Shown: positions 44,250 to 52,239 of the stretch, in pieces
How positions within the stretch are numbered: the stretch's first letter is position 1
How the letters are laid out: each line of letters begins with the position of its first letter
NCBI GenBank assembly: GCA_027492545.1
Contig: JAPUEL010000045.1
Location: 1-64,000, forward strand
Direction of reading: 5' to 3'
Origin: Propionibacteriaceae bacterium
Lineage (GTDB): Bacteria; Actinomycetota; Actinomycetes; Propionibacteriales; Propionibacteriaceae
DNA: 64,000 nucleotides
The notes under the pieces: model-generated
Database searches by the model: none
Told to the model about the DNA's origin: nothing
The model's input: only the letters and a program-made list of their open reading frames with translations
Position numbers and translations under genes: made by a program

Positions 44250-45071
44250 GTGGGCATGAGTGGGGCACTCTGGGCCGTCGGGGGCCGCCTCCCGCGCACT
44301 GTGGGCGACGCACTGGCCCACGGCATCGCCCCGGTGGCCGCGCTGCTGCCGCTGAAGGGCGTGGCAGCGTGGGGGGCGACCATCGAACGCGCCACGGGTC
44401 GGCCCCCCACGCCGAGGCAGCGGCGCCTGCTGATCGAGAATTGGCTCCGCAACACCCTCTGGTCGCTGCGCCTGGCCCGCTGGACGGACCGCGAGGTGCT
44501 CACCACCATCGACGTCAGCGACGAGGACGAGGCCAGGCTGCACTCGTCGCTTGCGGGCCCGGGTCTCGTGGTCGCCCTCCCGCACATGGGCTCGTGGGAC
44601 TTCGCCGGAGCATGGGCCGCCCGCGTGGGCATCCGGGTGGTGAGCGTCGCCGAACGCCTGCCCGACGGGCTCTACGAGCTGTTCCGCGACGCCCGTCGCG
44701 GCATGGGGATGGAGATCTACCCCGTGGACCGGCCCGAGCTCATGACGGCGCTGGCCGAGGACGTCCACGCCCGGCGGCTGGTGTGCCTGCTGAGCGACAG
44801 AGACCTCTCCTCGCGCGGCGTGAGGGTCCCTTGGCCAGGCTCGGGCCTGGTCAGCGTGCCCGCGGGGCCGGCACTGCTGGCTCGCCGCACCGGCGCGGAC
44901 CTGCGCGTCGTCACCACGGCCTTCCACGGCACACGGCTGCGGTTGGAGGTGTCGGACCCGATCCCCGGTGAGGACCCCCAGGAGATCATGCGGGGCGTGG
45001 TGGAGCGGTTCGCGGACGCCGTCAGGCGCAGCCCAGAGAACTGGCTGATGCTGCGCCGGGTGTTCCTGTGA
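44250..45071 (+). CDS. patA: Phosphatidylinositol mannoside acyltransferase
   Basis: A 273-aa LpxL/HtrB-type acyltransferase acting at the inner face of the membrane. The catalytic H-x4-D is PHMGSWDFAG; LLSDRDLSSRGVRVPWPG and RRTGADLRVVTTAF are family blocks. Its place right before pimA indicates PatA (acylates the mannose of PIM). No ribosome site; GTG 44250 or ATG 44256 could start. It overlaps pimA as GTGA. Confidence 0.9.
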   Translation: MGMSGALWAVGGRLPRTVGDALAHGIAPVAALLPLKGVAAWGATIERATGRPPTPRQRRLLIENWLRNTLWSLRLARWTDREVLTTIDVSDEDEARLHSSLAGPGLVVALPHMGSWDFAGAWAARVGIRVVSVAERLPDGLYELFRDARRGMGMEIYPVDRPELMTALAEDVHARRLVCLLSDRDLSSRGVRVPWPGSGLVSVPAGPALLARRTGADLRVVTTAFHGTRLRLEVSDPIPGEDPQEIMRGVVERFADAVRRSPENWLMLRRVFL

Positions 45072-46111
45072 CGCTGCGCGTGGCCCTGGTGTGCCCCTAC
45101 TCGCTCGACCGGCCCGGGGGAGTGGCGACCCATGTCCTGGGCCTCGCCCGCTGGCTCCAGGACGAGGGCCATCGGGTCGTCGTCGTGGCTCCTGGCACAG
45201 TCGAGGAGGACCGGGGCGTGCCCGTCACCCTCCTCGGGAACCCTCGGGAGTTCAGGTTCAACGGCTCCGTCGCGCAGTTGGCTGTCGGTCGTCGCCAGTC
45301 CCGCAGGGCGGCCGCGGCCGTGGCGGACGTCGACGTGGTCCACGTCCATGAACCCCTGACCCCAGGGGCCGCCTTCGCCGCCGCGCGCGCTGCGGGGGCC
45401 CTCGTGGTGACGCATCACGCCTCCTTCGACGCGGGGCGCCTCGCCGCGCTGGTCCGCCCAAGGGCCGCGCTGCTCCCGGACCGGTTCTCCATCGCCGTCT
45501 CCAGGGCCGCCGCGACGACTGCGCTGGCCCTGACGGGCCGCGACACCGTCGTCATCCCCAATGCCATCACATTGCCCGATCCGTCGGCCCACCGCGCCGG
45601 CCGGCCGACGGTGGTGTTCCTCGGGCGGCTGGACGAACCCCGCAAGGGATACCCCCTCTTCCAGACCCTGGCGCGCCATGTGCCCGAGGCCGACTTCGTG
45701 GCCGTGGGTCCCGGGGGCCGTGGCGACCCGGTCGTCAGGGAACTCGGCCAGCTCGACGACGACGCCAGGGCCCGGGTGCTCCACTCCGCGAGCGTCCTGG
45801 TCGCGCCCAACCGGTACGGGGAGAGCTTCGGGATGATCCTGGTCGAGGGGCTCGCCCACGGATGTGCCGTCGTGGCCACGGACCTGCCCGCCTTCCGTGA
45901 CGTCGTGGACCATCCGGGGTTCGTGTCCTGGTTCCCGGTCGACGACGCGGCCTCGGCCCGCGCGGCCCTGCGACGACGGCTCGCGCACCCCGTCGATCCT
46001 CTCGCGGCACGGCGCCTTGTCGAGCGCTACACGTGGCCCATCGTCGGGCCGCAGATCACGGCCGCGTACCGGCGCGTGGCGGCGGGGCGCAACGCGCCTG
46101 ACGTAGGCTGA
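45068..46111 (+). CDS. pimA: Phosphatidylinositol alpha-mannosyltransferase
   Basis: A 347-aa GT4-type, GT-B fold enzyme that adds the first mannose to phosphatidylinositol. The acceptor-side loop PYSLDRPGGVATHV, VHVHEPLTPGA, FLGRLDEPRKGYPLF and the donor-binding ESFGMILVEGLAHGCAVVATD are clear. GTG 45068 overlaps the patA stop by four bases. Confidence 0.94.
   Translation: MTLRVALVCPYSLDRPGGVATHVLGLARWLQDEGHRVVVVAPGTVEEDRGVPVTLLGNPREFRFNGSVAQLAVGRRQSRRAAAAVADVDVVHVHEPLTPGAAFAAARAAGALVVTHHASFDAGRLAALVRPRAALLPDRFSIAVSRAAATTALALTGRDTVVIPNAITLPDPSAHRAGRPTVVFLGRLDEPRKGYPLFQTLARHVPEADFVAVGPGGRGDPVVRELGQLDDDARARVLHSASVLVAPNRYGESFGMILVEGLAHGCAVVATDLPAFRDVVDHPGFVSWFPVDDAASARAALRRRLAHPVDPLAARRLVERYTWPIVGPQITAAYRRVAAGRNAPDVG
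46104..46109 (+). promoter_or_regulatory. -10 element (TAGGCT) of pgsA2, leaderless
   Basis: TAGGCT with a six-base gap to GTG 46116; it overlaps the pimA stop codon. Confidence 0.55.
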
Positions 46112-46115
46112 GTGC

Positions 46116-46703
46116 GTGACCAGTTCGCCCGTGGTCCCCGATTGGGACACCGACGCCGTCCTCACGGTGCCCAACGTCCTGTCGTTCATCCGCCTCCTCG
46201 GCATCCCGGTCTTCTGCTGGCTGATCCTGGACGGACAGGACGTGGCGGCGGTCATCATGCTGGCGGTGTTCGGCGTGACCGACTGGTTCGACGGCTACCT
46301 CGCCCGCACCCTGAAGCAGCGCAGCCGGCTGGGGACGCGCCTGGATCCGATCGCCGACCGGCTGTACATCCTTGCCGCGGTGGTGGTGCTTCTCGCCCGC
46401 GGGATCGTCCCGTGGTGGTTCGTGGTCATCCTGGTGGCCCGGGACGTGATGCTCGCGGCTCTGGTTCCGGCGCTGCGCCGCCACGGGATGCTGGCCCTGC
46501 CGGTCAACATCGTGGGCAAGGCCGGCACCATGCTGCTCCTCCTGGCGCTGCCGCTGATCCTGCTGGGTTCTCCCACGTCACTGGACCTGGCCTGGGCCCA
46601 CTACGCCGGCTGGGTTCTGGGGTCCCTGGGCGCTGTGGTGTACTGGGCGGCCGGCCTCCTGTACGTCCGCGAGACCGTGCGGCTGCAACGGAGCGCTCCG
46701 TGA
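46116..46703 (+). CDS. pgsA2: CDP-alcohol phosphatidyltransferase (PgsA2-like)
   Basis: A 195-aa membrane enzyme that joins an alcohol to CDP-diacylglycerol. The signature DWFDGYLARTLKQRSRLGTRLDPIADR fits D-G-x2-A-R-x8-G-x3-D-x3-D with all Asp residues. VLTVPNVLSFIRLLGIPVF and GIVPWWFVVILVARD match, from memory, M. tuberculosis Rv1822 (PgsA2) and not PgsA1 (PI synthase). The alcohol is unknown. It overlaps the first DUF881 gene as GTGA, the same order as Rv1822-Rv1823. Confidence 0.88.
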   Translation: MTSSPVVPDWDTDAVLTVPNVLSFIRLLGIPVFCWLILDGQDVAAVIMLAVFGVTDWFDGYLARTLKQRSRLGTRLDPIADRLYILAAVVVLLARGIVPWWFVVILVARDVMLAALVPALRRHGMLALPVNIVGKAGTMLLLLALPLILLGSPTSLDLAWAHYAGWVLGSLGAVVYWAAGLLYVRETVRLQRSAP

Positions 46704-47479
46704 GGCGTCCCGACGCCAGCATGAGTCTGTTGACGGACCTGCAGGAAGGTGCGCTCGAACCCGAGTACCGGGCCCAGACCAGTCCTCAGATCGGGCGGGG
46801 GAGGCTGCTGGTCGGGGTGGCCCTCGTCTCCGTCCTGCTCACCGTGGCAGCACTCCAGACCACCCGGGGTGCCGGGGCCGCCGCGACCCAGCACACGGAG
46901 CTCCTGGACAGGGTGGCCGCCGCCCGCGCCCGCCACGACGAGCTGACCACCCGGTCGGCGCAGCTCGAGGCGGAGGTCCGCGAGCTCGCCGGGAGCGCGC
47001 TGGGCAACCCGCTGGACCGGCAGCGGCTGGCCGAGGCCGAACTGGCCGCGGGGGCCGTGCCCGTGACCGGTCCAGGCATCGTCGTCACGGTGGGCGACGC
47101 GCCGGACGCGACGCAGGCCAAGGGACTCGTGCTCGATAGCGACCTGAGCCGCCTCGTCAACGGACTGTGGCAGGCGGGCGCCGAATCGATGGCCATCAAC
47201 GGGCGGAGGCTCAGCAGCCTGACGCCCATCCGGGCCGCAGGGGCGGCCATCACGGTGGACTTCGTCTCCCTCAGCCCTCCGTACCGGCTCGAGGTCATCG
47301 GGGACCCGGGAACACTCCCAGCCCGGTTCAACGAGACCCCCGCCGCCGCCTGGTGGCAGTTCCTCACCATGAACTACGGACTGACCATGGAGATCGAGGC
47401 GGCCGACGGGGACCTCGACCTCGCGGCGGATCCAGGCATGGCCGTCCGCCATGCCACGAGCAGCGACGAGGAGGACTGA
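46700..47479 (+). CDS. DUF881 membrane-anchored protein, first
   Basis: A 259-aa protein with one N-terminal membrane segment (about 38-60), a coiled-coil helix (about 65-105) and a DUF881 domain exposed outside. Typical blocks are VTGPGIVVTVGDAP, LVNGLWQAGAESMAINGRRL and PPYRLEVIGDP. DUF881 proteins resemble a shortened form of division protein DivIC/RodA-region factors, but the role is unknown. The GTG overlapping the pgsA2 stop is taken as the start. Confidence 0.85.
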   Translation: MRRPDASMSLLTDLQEGALEPEYRAQTSPQIGRGRLLVGVALVSVLLTVAALQTTRGAGAAATQHTELLDRVAAARARHDELTTRSAQLEAEVRELAGSALGNPLDRQRLAEAELAAGAVPVTGPGIVVTVGDAPDATQAKGLVLDSDLSRLVNGLWQAGAESMAINGRRLSSLTPIRAAGAAITVDFVSLSPPYRLEVIGDPGTLPARFNETPAAAWWQFLTMNYGLTMEIEAADGDLDLAADPGMAVRHATSSDEED

Positions 47480-47480
47480 C

Positions 47481-47813
47481 GTGTTCGCAATCCTTGGCCT
47501 GGTGGCCGGCGTGGTGGTGGGACTGCTCCTGCAGCCCAGCCTGCCCCCCGTCCTGGTTCCGTACCTCCCCATCGCCATCGTGGCCGCGTTCGACGCCATC
47601 CTCGGCGCCACCCGCGCCTACCTGGACGGGATCTTCTCCGACCGCGTGTTCCTGGTCTCCTTCCTGTCCAACGTGGTGATCGCAGGGCTGATCGTCTTCG
47701 TCGGGGACCAGATCGGGGTCGGATCCCAGCTGTCGACGGGCGTCGTCGTCGTCCTCGGGATCCGCATCTTCACCAACGCCGCCGCCATCCGACGGGCGCT
47801 GCTCCATGCCTGA
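47481..47813 (+). CDS. sbp: Small basic protein (Sbp family)
   Basis: A 110-aa membrane protein with three hydrophobic segments and conserved IVAAFDAILGATRAYLDG, the family hallmark. In Bacillus and actinobacteria it sits beside division or DUF881 genes; the function is unknown. GTG 47481 has GGAGGA upstream. It overlaps the next DUF881 gene by eight bases. Confidence 0.88.
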   Translation: MFAILGLVAGVVVGLLLQPSLPPVLVPYLPIAIVAAFDAILGATRAYLDGIFSDRVFLVSFLSNVVIAGLIVFVGDQIGVGSQLSTGVVVVLGIRIFTNAAAIRRALLHA

Positions 47814-48552
47814 ACCGAGGCGCGCCACCCCCCATCGCCCCCCCGGCGCCCTGCTCAAGGCCTTCGTCCGCCCGAGCCGGGGCCAGTTCGCCGTCGGCGT
47901 GGCCCTGTTTCTCACCGCCCTGATCGTCGTGCTCACGTTGCGCTCCCAGGCGAACCAGCCCGAGTTCGCCAACGTGCGCCAGGCGGACCTCATCCAGCTC
48001 CTGGACAACGTGACGGGGGAGACCCGCCGCCTCGAGGATGAGGTCCGGGACCTTGAGCAGGCCCGCACCGAGCTCCTCAGCGGAGTGGACCGCGACGAGG
48101 CGGCACGCGCCGAGGCCGCTCGGCGCCTGGAGGAGGCGCAGATCATCGCCGGAACGGTCCCGGTCAGCGGTCCAGGAGTACGGATCGAGATCGATGACCC
48201 TCAGAACCGAGTCAGCGCCGAACTGCTGCTCGACGCCGTTGAGGAGCTGCGCGACGCCGGCGCCGAGGTGATCGAACTGAACGACACGGTGCGCCTGGTG
48301 ATGCGCTCCTGGTTCGGCACCGACCAGTCGGGCCTGCTGACCGCCGACGGGGTCACGCTCGAGGCCCCCTACGTCATCGAGGCCATCGGTGACCCCGCCA
48401 CCCTCGAGGCCGGCGCCCGCTTCCGCGGCGGCCTCGTGAGCGAGGTGGAGGGTGAACGCGTCGGTGGACTGGTCACGATCGAGCAGCAGGAGTCCATCGC
48501 GATCGACTCGGTGGCCACGCCGGGGGAGAACGAGTTCGCCAGACCGCGGTAA
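47806..48552 (+). CDS. DUF881 membrane-anchored protein, second
   Basis: A 248-aa paralogue of the protein at 46700: one membrane segment (about 28-47), a coiled coil rich in Glu/Arg/Leu (about 65-110) and the DUF881 domain (TVPVSGPGVRIEIDD, LLDAVEELRDAGAEVIELND). Corresponds by order to Rv1825. The two copies share architecture but differ in sequence, so duplication is old. Confidence 0.87.
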   Translation: MPEPRRATPHRPPGALLKAFVRPSRGQFAVGVALFLTALIVVLTLRSQANQPEFANVRQADLIQLLDNVTGETRRLEDEVRDLEQARTELLSGVDRDEAARAEAARRLEEAQIIAGTVPVSGPGVRIEIDDPQNRVSAELLLDAVEELRDAGAEVIELNDTVRLVMRSWFGTDQSGLLTADGVTLEAPYVIEAIGDPATLEAGARFRGGLVSEVEGERVGGLVTIEQQESIAIDSVATPGENEFARPR

Positions 48553-48637
48553 CGCAGTTGATAGCGGGTGATAAGTTTCAACAGGTAGCGTAGAAGGCCC
48601 AAGCGCCCCGTCGATGACGAACCAGGAGTGTTGACTC

Positions 48638-49126
48638 ATGAAGTGCCGACAGTGTGGATCTGAAAGCTCGTCGGAGGCGCGGTTCTGCAGTGTGTGCGGG
48701 GCGCCCCTGGCTGACCCGACCGGTGACACCACGACGATGATTCCGGTCACCGCAGACGACCGGCCCGTGGTCGAACTGACCGATCAGGAGCGGGAAGAGG
48801 CCAAGACGCTCGCCGCGGGCAACGCGCTTCTTGTGGTCAACCGCGGTCCGGGAGATTCGAGCCGCTTCCTCATCGACAACGACATCACCAACGTGGGTCG
48901 CCATCCGGAGTCGGACATCTTCCTCGACGACATCACGGTGTCGCGTCATCACGCGAAGTTCGTCCGCAGTGCCGGCAAGCTGTACCTCGAGGACCTGGGG
49001 AGCCTCAACGGCACCTACGTCAACCGGACCCTGCTCGACGGGCGCACGGTGCTCCGTGAGGGCGATGAGATCCAGATCGGGAAGTACCGCGCCACGATCT
49101 CGCTGAGTGAGCCCGGTCTGAGCTGA
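48638..49126 (+). CDS. garA: GarA-type FHA protein with N-terminal zinc ribbon
   Basis: A 162-aa signalling protein. Residues 1-24 form a CxxC...CxxC zinc ribbon (Cys3, 6, 17, 20), absent from mycobacterial GarA. Residues 31-33 (TTT) match the threonines phosphorylated by PknB/PknG in GarA. The FHA domain (about 85-155) holds GRHPESDIFLDDITVSRHHAKF and GSLNGTYVNR. GarA switches 2-oxoglutarate metabolism between catabolism and glutamate synthesis. CAGGAGTG precedes ATG 48638. Confidence 0.92.
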   Translation: MKCRQCGSESSSEARFCSVCGAPLADPTGDTTTMIPVTADDRPVVELTDQEREEAKTLAAGNALLVVNRGPGDSSRFLIDNDITNVGRHPESDIFLDDITVSRHHAKFVRSAGKLYLEDLGSLNGTYVNRTLLDGRTVLREGDEIQIGKYRATISLSEPGLS

Positions 49127-49809
49127 TGCCTGGCGCGGCGCGCACCATCGGCCGCGTACTGGAGATGATCCGAGCCGAGTTCCCGGACATCTCCGTATCC
49201 AAGCTGAGGTATCTCGAGACCGAGGGGCTGATCTCTCCGGACCGTCAGCAGCCCTCAGGCTACCGGCGCTTCAGCCAGGAGGACGTCGACCGGCTGCTGT
49301 ACGTGCTGCGCGCGCAACGCGACCGCTATCTCCCGCTCAAGGTGATCCGCGAGGAGCTCGACGCACTGGACAGGGGCGAACAGCCCGCCTCCCTCGCGTC
49401 CCCGACCTCACCCGACGACGAACCCACCTCCGAACCTCGCCAGGCGGCACGCGCGTCCGCAGCGCAGGGGCTGTTGACGCGCCGACAGGTCCTGGCCGAG
49501 TCGGGGCTCGGCGAGGCGTCGCTCATCCATCTGGAGCGCCTGAAGATCATTCAGCCGCGGCGAGGGTCGCAGCTCTACGGCCGTGAGGCGGTCGCGTTGG
49601 CGGTGTCGGCGAAGAAGCTCGTCAGCTACGGGGTGGATCTACGGCAGCTCAGGGTGATGCAGCAGGCGGCCGCCATGGAGGCGGCGGTCGTCGAACAGGC
49701 GCTCGACCAGTACCGCCGCCGGTCGGGACCCCCCCAGGAGGTGGTCATGGACCTCTACCGAGTGGTCATGCAGGCCCACGCAGCCCTCCTCCACGGACAG
49801 ATCCACTGA
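49126..49809 (+). CDS. ftsR: MerR-family regulator (FtsR-like)
   Basis: A 227-aa regulator whose N-terminal MerR winged helix (TIGRVLEMIRAEFPDISVSKLRYLETEGLI, GYRRFSQEDVDRL) is followed by a linker and a second helical domain. The position directly after garA equals Rv1828, whose corynebacterial homologue FtsR activates ftsZ. The ATG overlaps the garA stop by one base, so the two are coupled. Confidence 0.88.
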   Translation: MPGAARTIGRVLEMIRAEFPDISVSKLRYLETEGLISPDRQQPSGYRRFSQEDVDRLLYVLRAQRDRYLPLKVIREELDALDRGEQPASLASPTSPDDEPTSEPRQAARASAAQGLLTRRQVLAESGLGEASLIHLERLKIIQPRRGSQLYGREAVALAVSAKKLVSYGVDLRQLRVMQQAAAMEAAVVEQALDQYRRRSGPPQEVVMDLYRVVMQAHAALLHGQIH

Positions 49810-49810
49810 G

Positions 49811-49816
49811 TAGGCT
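49811..49816 (+). promoter_or_regulatory. -10 element (TAGGCT) of the DUF151 gene, leaderless
   Basis: TAGGCT with a six-base gap to ATG 49823, one base after the previous stop. Confidence 0.55.
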
Positions 49817-49822
49817 GAGCCC

Positions 49823-50287
49823 ATGATCCGACTCGATGTTCTCGGCATCCGCCTCATCTCGCCGGACGAACCGGCGGTGTTGCTCCTGCAGGAGCAGGGC
49901 GGGTCTCGCTGCCTGCCGATCTGGATCGGCAACATCGAGGCCTCGGCGATCGCCAGCGGGCTGGACGGTACTGCCGCCGCCCGGCCCCTCACCCACGATC
50001 TTCTCGCGACGCTTCTGCCACTCATCTCCCCGGAGGGCGGCGCCGTCGTCGTCACCGGCATGGAGGAGGGGGTCTACCGGGCGGAGCTGCGGCTGGGCGA
50101 GCACGTCGTCGACGCCCGTCCGAGCGACTGCGTGGCGGTGGCCGTCCGCCTGGGCTGGACCATCCAGTGCCCGGCCGCGCTCATGGATGAAGTAGGGGTT
50201 GAGGTTGAGGCCGCCCAGACAGACGAGGTGGAGGCGTTCCGAGCGTTCCTCGACAGCGTCAACGCTGACGACTTCGAAGATGAATAA
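49823..50287 (+). CDS. Bifunctional nuclease (BFN, DUF151) family protein
   Basis: A 154-aa DUF151 protein. The core VLLLQEQGGSRCLPIWIGNIEASAIASGL and ARPSDCVAVAVRLG are intact. Plant members have DNase and RNase activity; the bacterial role is unclear. Corresponds to Rv1829 by order. Confidence 0.9.
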   Translation: MIRLDVLGIRLISPDEPAVLLLQEQGGSRCLPIWIGNIEASAIASGLDGTAAARPLTHDLLATLLPLISPEGGAVVVTGMEEGVYRAELRLGEHVVDARPSDCVAVAVRLGWTIQCPAALMDEVGVEVEAAQTDEVEAFRAFLDSVNADDFEDE

Positions 50288-50459
50288 GGACTAGTCACAT
50301 GAGGTTCGTGGGTGGACGTGCAGGCGGGAGGGGCGCCAATGGAGGCAGCCGCTCGGGAACTTTCTCCGGCACGCTCGGGCGTGTCGTCCGGCTGTTGCCG
50401 CGCACCCGATTAGCGTCGGGTCTGCCGGTGCCCCAACGCCGCGGAAGAAGTGAGGGAAC

Positions 50460-51020
50460 GTGACCGAGACACCAGAGGCTGAGCCGCTCCAAGCCCTGCT
50501 GTTCGACGGCGACTTCGCGCCCGTGCCCAGCGACACCGGATACCGCGGGCCGATCGCCCACCGCGTCGCCGGCATCACCTACCGGCAGCTCGACTACTGG
50601 GCCCGCACCGGACTGGTGGTCCCGTCCATCCGGAACGCTGAGGGCTCCGGCACCCAACGCCTCTACTCCTTCCGCGACATCCTGCTCCTGCGCGTGGTCA
50701 AGCGCTTCCTCGACATCGGCATCTCGCTTCAGCAGATTCGGGTGGCCATCGATCATCTGCACGCCCGCGGTGTCGACGACCTCACCGAGCTCACGCTCGT
50801 CAGCGACGGGTTCAGCGTCTACGAGGTGACCTCGGCCAACGAGTTGTTCGACCTGAGCCGCGGCGGTCAGGGCATGTTCATGATCTCCGTCAGCAGCGTC
50901 TGGCGCGAGTTGGAGGGCACCTTGGCCGCGCTCCCGGGCGAACGGACGGCCGACACCGCGGCCGAATCTGCGGATCCCTCGGATGAGCTGGCAGCGCGAC
51001 GGCGGACGCGCGCCGTCTGA
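50460..51020 (+). CDS. MerR-family regulator (Rv1830-like)
   Basis: A 186-aa MerR protein with HTH block GITYRQLDYWARTGLVVPSIR and RLYSFRDILLLRVVKRFLDIGISLQQIRVAI. Its C-terminal part (LVSDGFSVYEVTSANELFDL) matches the Rv1830 group, linked to cell division in mycobacteria. GTG 50460 has GAGGGAAC upstream. The 172-base gap before it holds no gene; an imperfect CACGC/GCGTG hairpin lies near 50372-50383. Confidence 0.9.
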   Translation: MTETPEAEPLQALLFDGDFAPVPSDTGYRGPIAHRVAGITYRQLDYWARTGLVVPSIRNAEGSGTQRLYSFRDILLLRVVKRFLDIGISLQQIRVAIDHLHARGVDDLTELTLVSDGFSVYEVTSANELFDLSRGGQGMFMISVSSVWRELEGTLAALPGERTADTAAESADPSDELAARRRTRAV

Positions 51021-51047
51021 AGCGACCCGGCGCACCGAGCCCGCCGG

Positions 51048-51053
51048 TAAGGT
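51048..51053 (+). promoter_or_regulatory. -10 element (TAAGGT) of the YihY gene, leaderless
   Basis: TAAGGT with a seven-base gap to GTG 51061. Confidence 0.5.
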
Positions 51054-51060
51054 CTCGTCC

Positions 51061-52239
51061 GTGAAGGACTGGATCGGCAGGATCATGAAGAATCCGGTGG
51101 TGGCGCATGCCATGGCCGCGATGAACCGCTACAACAAGCGGCTCGGGCCGCAGTTCGCGGCCGGCATCACCTACTTCTCCGTGCTCTCGATGGTGCCCAT
51201 CCTCATGTTCGCCTTCTCGATGCTGGGTATGACGCTCACGGTCCTGAGGCCGGATCTGCTCGACCAGGTGAAGGACCTCCTGGACGCCGAGCTCCCTGAC
51301 CTCTCGGAGAGCCTCGGCAAGGCCGTCGACCACGCCTTCCAGAACTGGGCTTCGGTGGCGAGCGTGGCCATCGTCACGGCGGCCTACTCCGGCTCGAACT
51401 GGGTGGGCAACCTCAAACGCGCCGTCCGGGTGATGTGGTCGGAGAAGTTCGCCGACGCGGCCCGCAGGGGCAACTTCTTCATCGAGATCGCGCTCAACCT
51501 CGCGACATTCCTCGGGCTCCTCGTGTGCGTGGGGGTGAGCCTCGGCGTGGCCTCCGTGGGTGGCGGGTTCTCGAGGCAGGTGATCGAATGGTTGGGCTGG
51601 AGTCATCTGCCCGGGATCGGCTTCGTCTTCCAGGCCGTCAGCGTCGTGCTCACTCTCCTCGCCAGCTGGATCCTGATCGCCTTCCTGTTCGTCGCGATGC
51701 CGCGGCAGCGTGCGAAACCCCGCGCCTGGCTGATCGGCACCCTCATCGGCGCGGTCCTCATCACGCTGCTCCAGCAGGTCGCCGGGCGCCTCGTCGGCCT
51801 GTTCTCCAACAACCCCGCCTCGGCCATCTTCGGGCCCGTGATCGTCCTGATGCTGGTGTTGAACCTGCTCGCCACCATCATCCTGATGTCGGCCGCCTGG
51901 GTGGGGACCGACGAGGTGTGGGCGGCCGAACTGACCGCGGCCCAGGCGGAGCGGACATCCGAGGTGATCGACCCGTCCGGGATCGACCTGGCCGAGGAGA
52001 CCGTCGCGGCATCCCACCAGGCCTCGCGCCGGTGGGCGGCCACCAGAACCCTGGACGACCTTCGCCGCGCGGACCCGATGACCCTGCCCTCACCAGATCC
52101 AGCGCGACCCGTCCGACAGGACGTCGCGGCGCGGAGTGTCCGCATCGGGACGAAGCTGGGCTACGGCGTCGGCGCGGCCACCGGGCTCGGTGTCGGCGCG
52201 TTGGTCGCAGGACTCGTCCGCGGGCTCAGGCGTCGCTGA
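51061..52239 (+). CDS. YihY/BrkB-family membrane protein
   Basis: A 392-aa protein with six membrane segments (about 30-310) and a charged C-terminal tail of about 85 residues. Family blocks are FAAGITYFSVLSMVPILMFAFS and AYSGSNWVGNLKRAVRVMW. Function unknown; not RNase BN, despite the old name. GTG 51061 is chosen from the leaderless promoter. Its end overlaps the GH95 gene end by 14 bases. Confidence 0.88.
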   Translation: MKDWIGRIMKNPVVAHAMAAMNRYNKRLGPQFAAGITYFSVLSMVPILMFAFSMLGMTLTVLRPDLLDQVKDLLDAELPDLSESLGKAVDHAFQNWASVASVAIVTAAYSGSNWVGNLKRAVRVMWSEKFADAARRGNFFIEIALNLATFLGLLVCVGVSLGVASVGGGFSRQVIEWLGWSHLPGIGFVFQAVSVVLTLLASWILIAFLFVAMPRQRAKPRAWLIGTLIGAVLITLLQQVAGRLVGLFSNNPASAIFGPVIVLMLVLNLLATIILMSAAWVGTDEVWAAELTAAQAERTSEVIDPSGIDLAEETVAASHQASRRWAATRTLDDLRRADPMTLPSPDPARPVRQDVAARSVRIGTKLGYGVGAATGLGVGALVAGLVRGLRRR

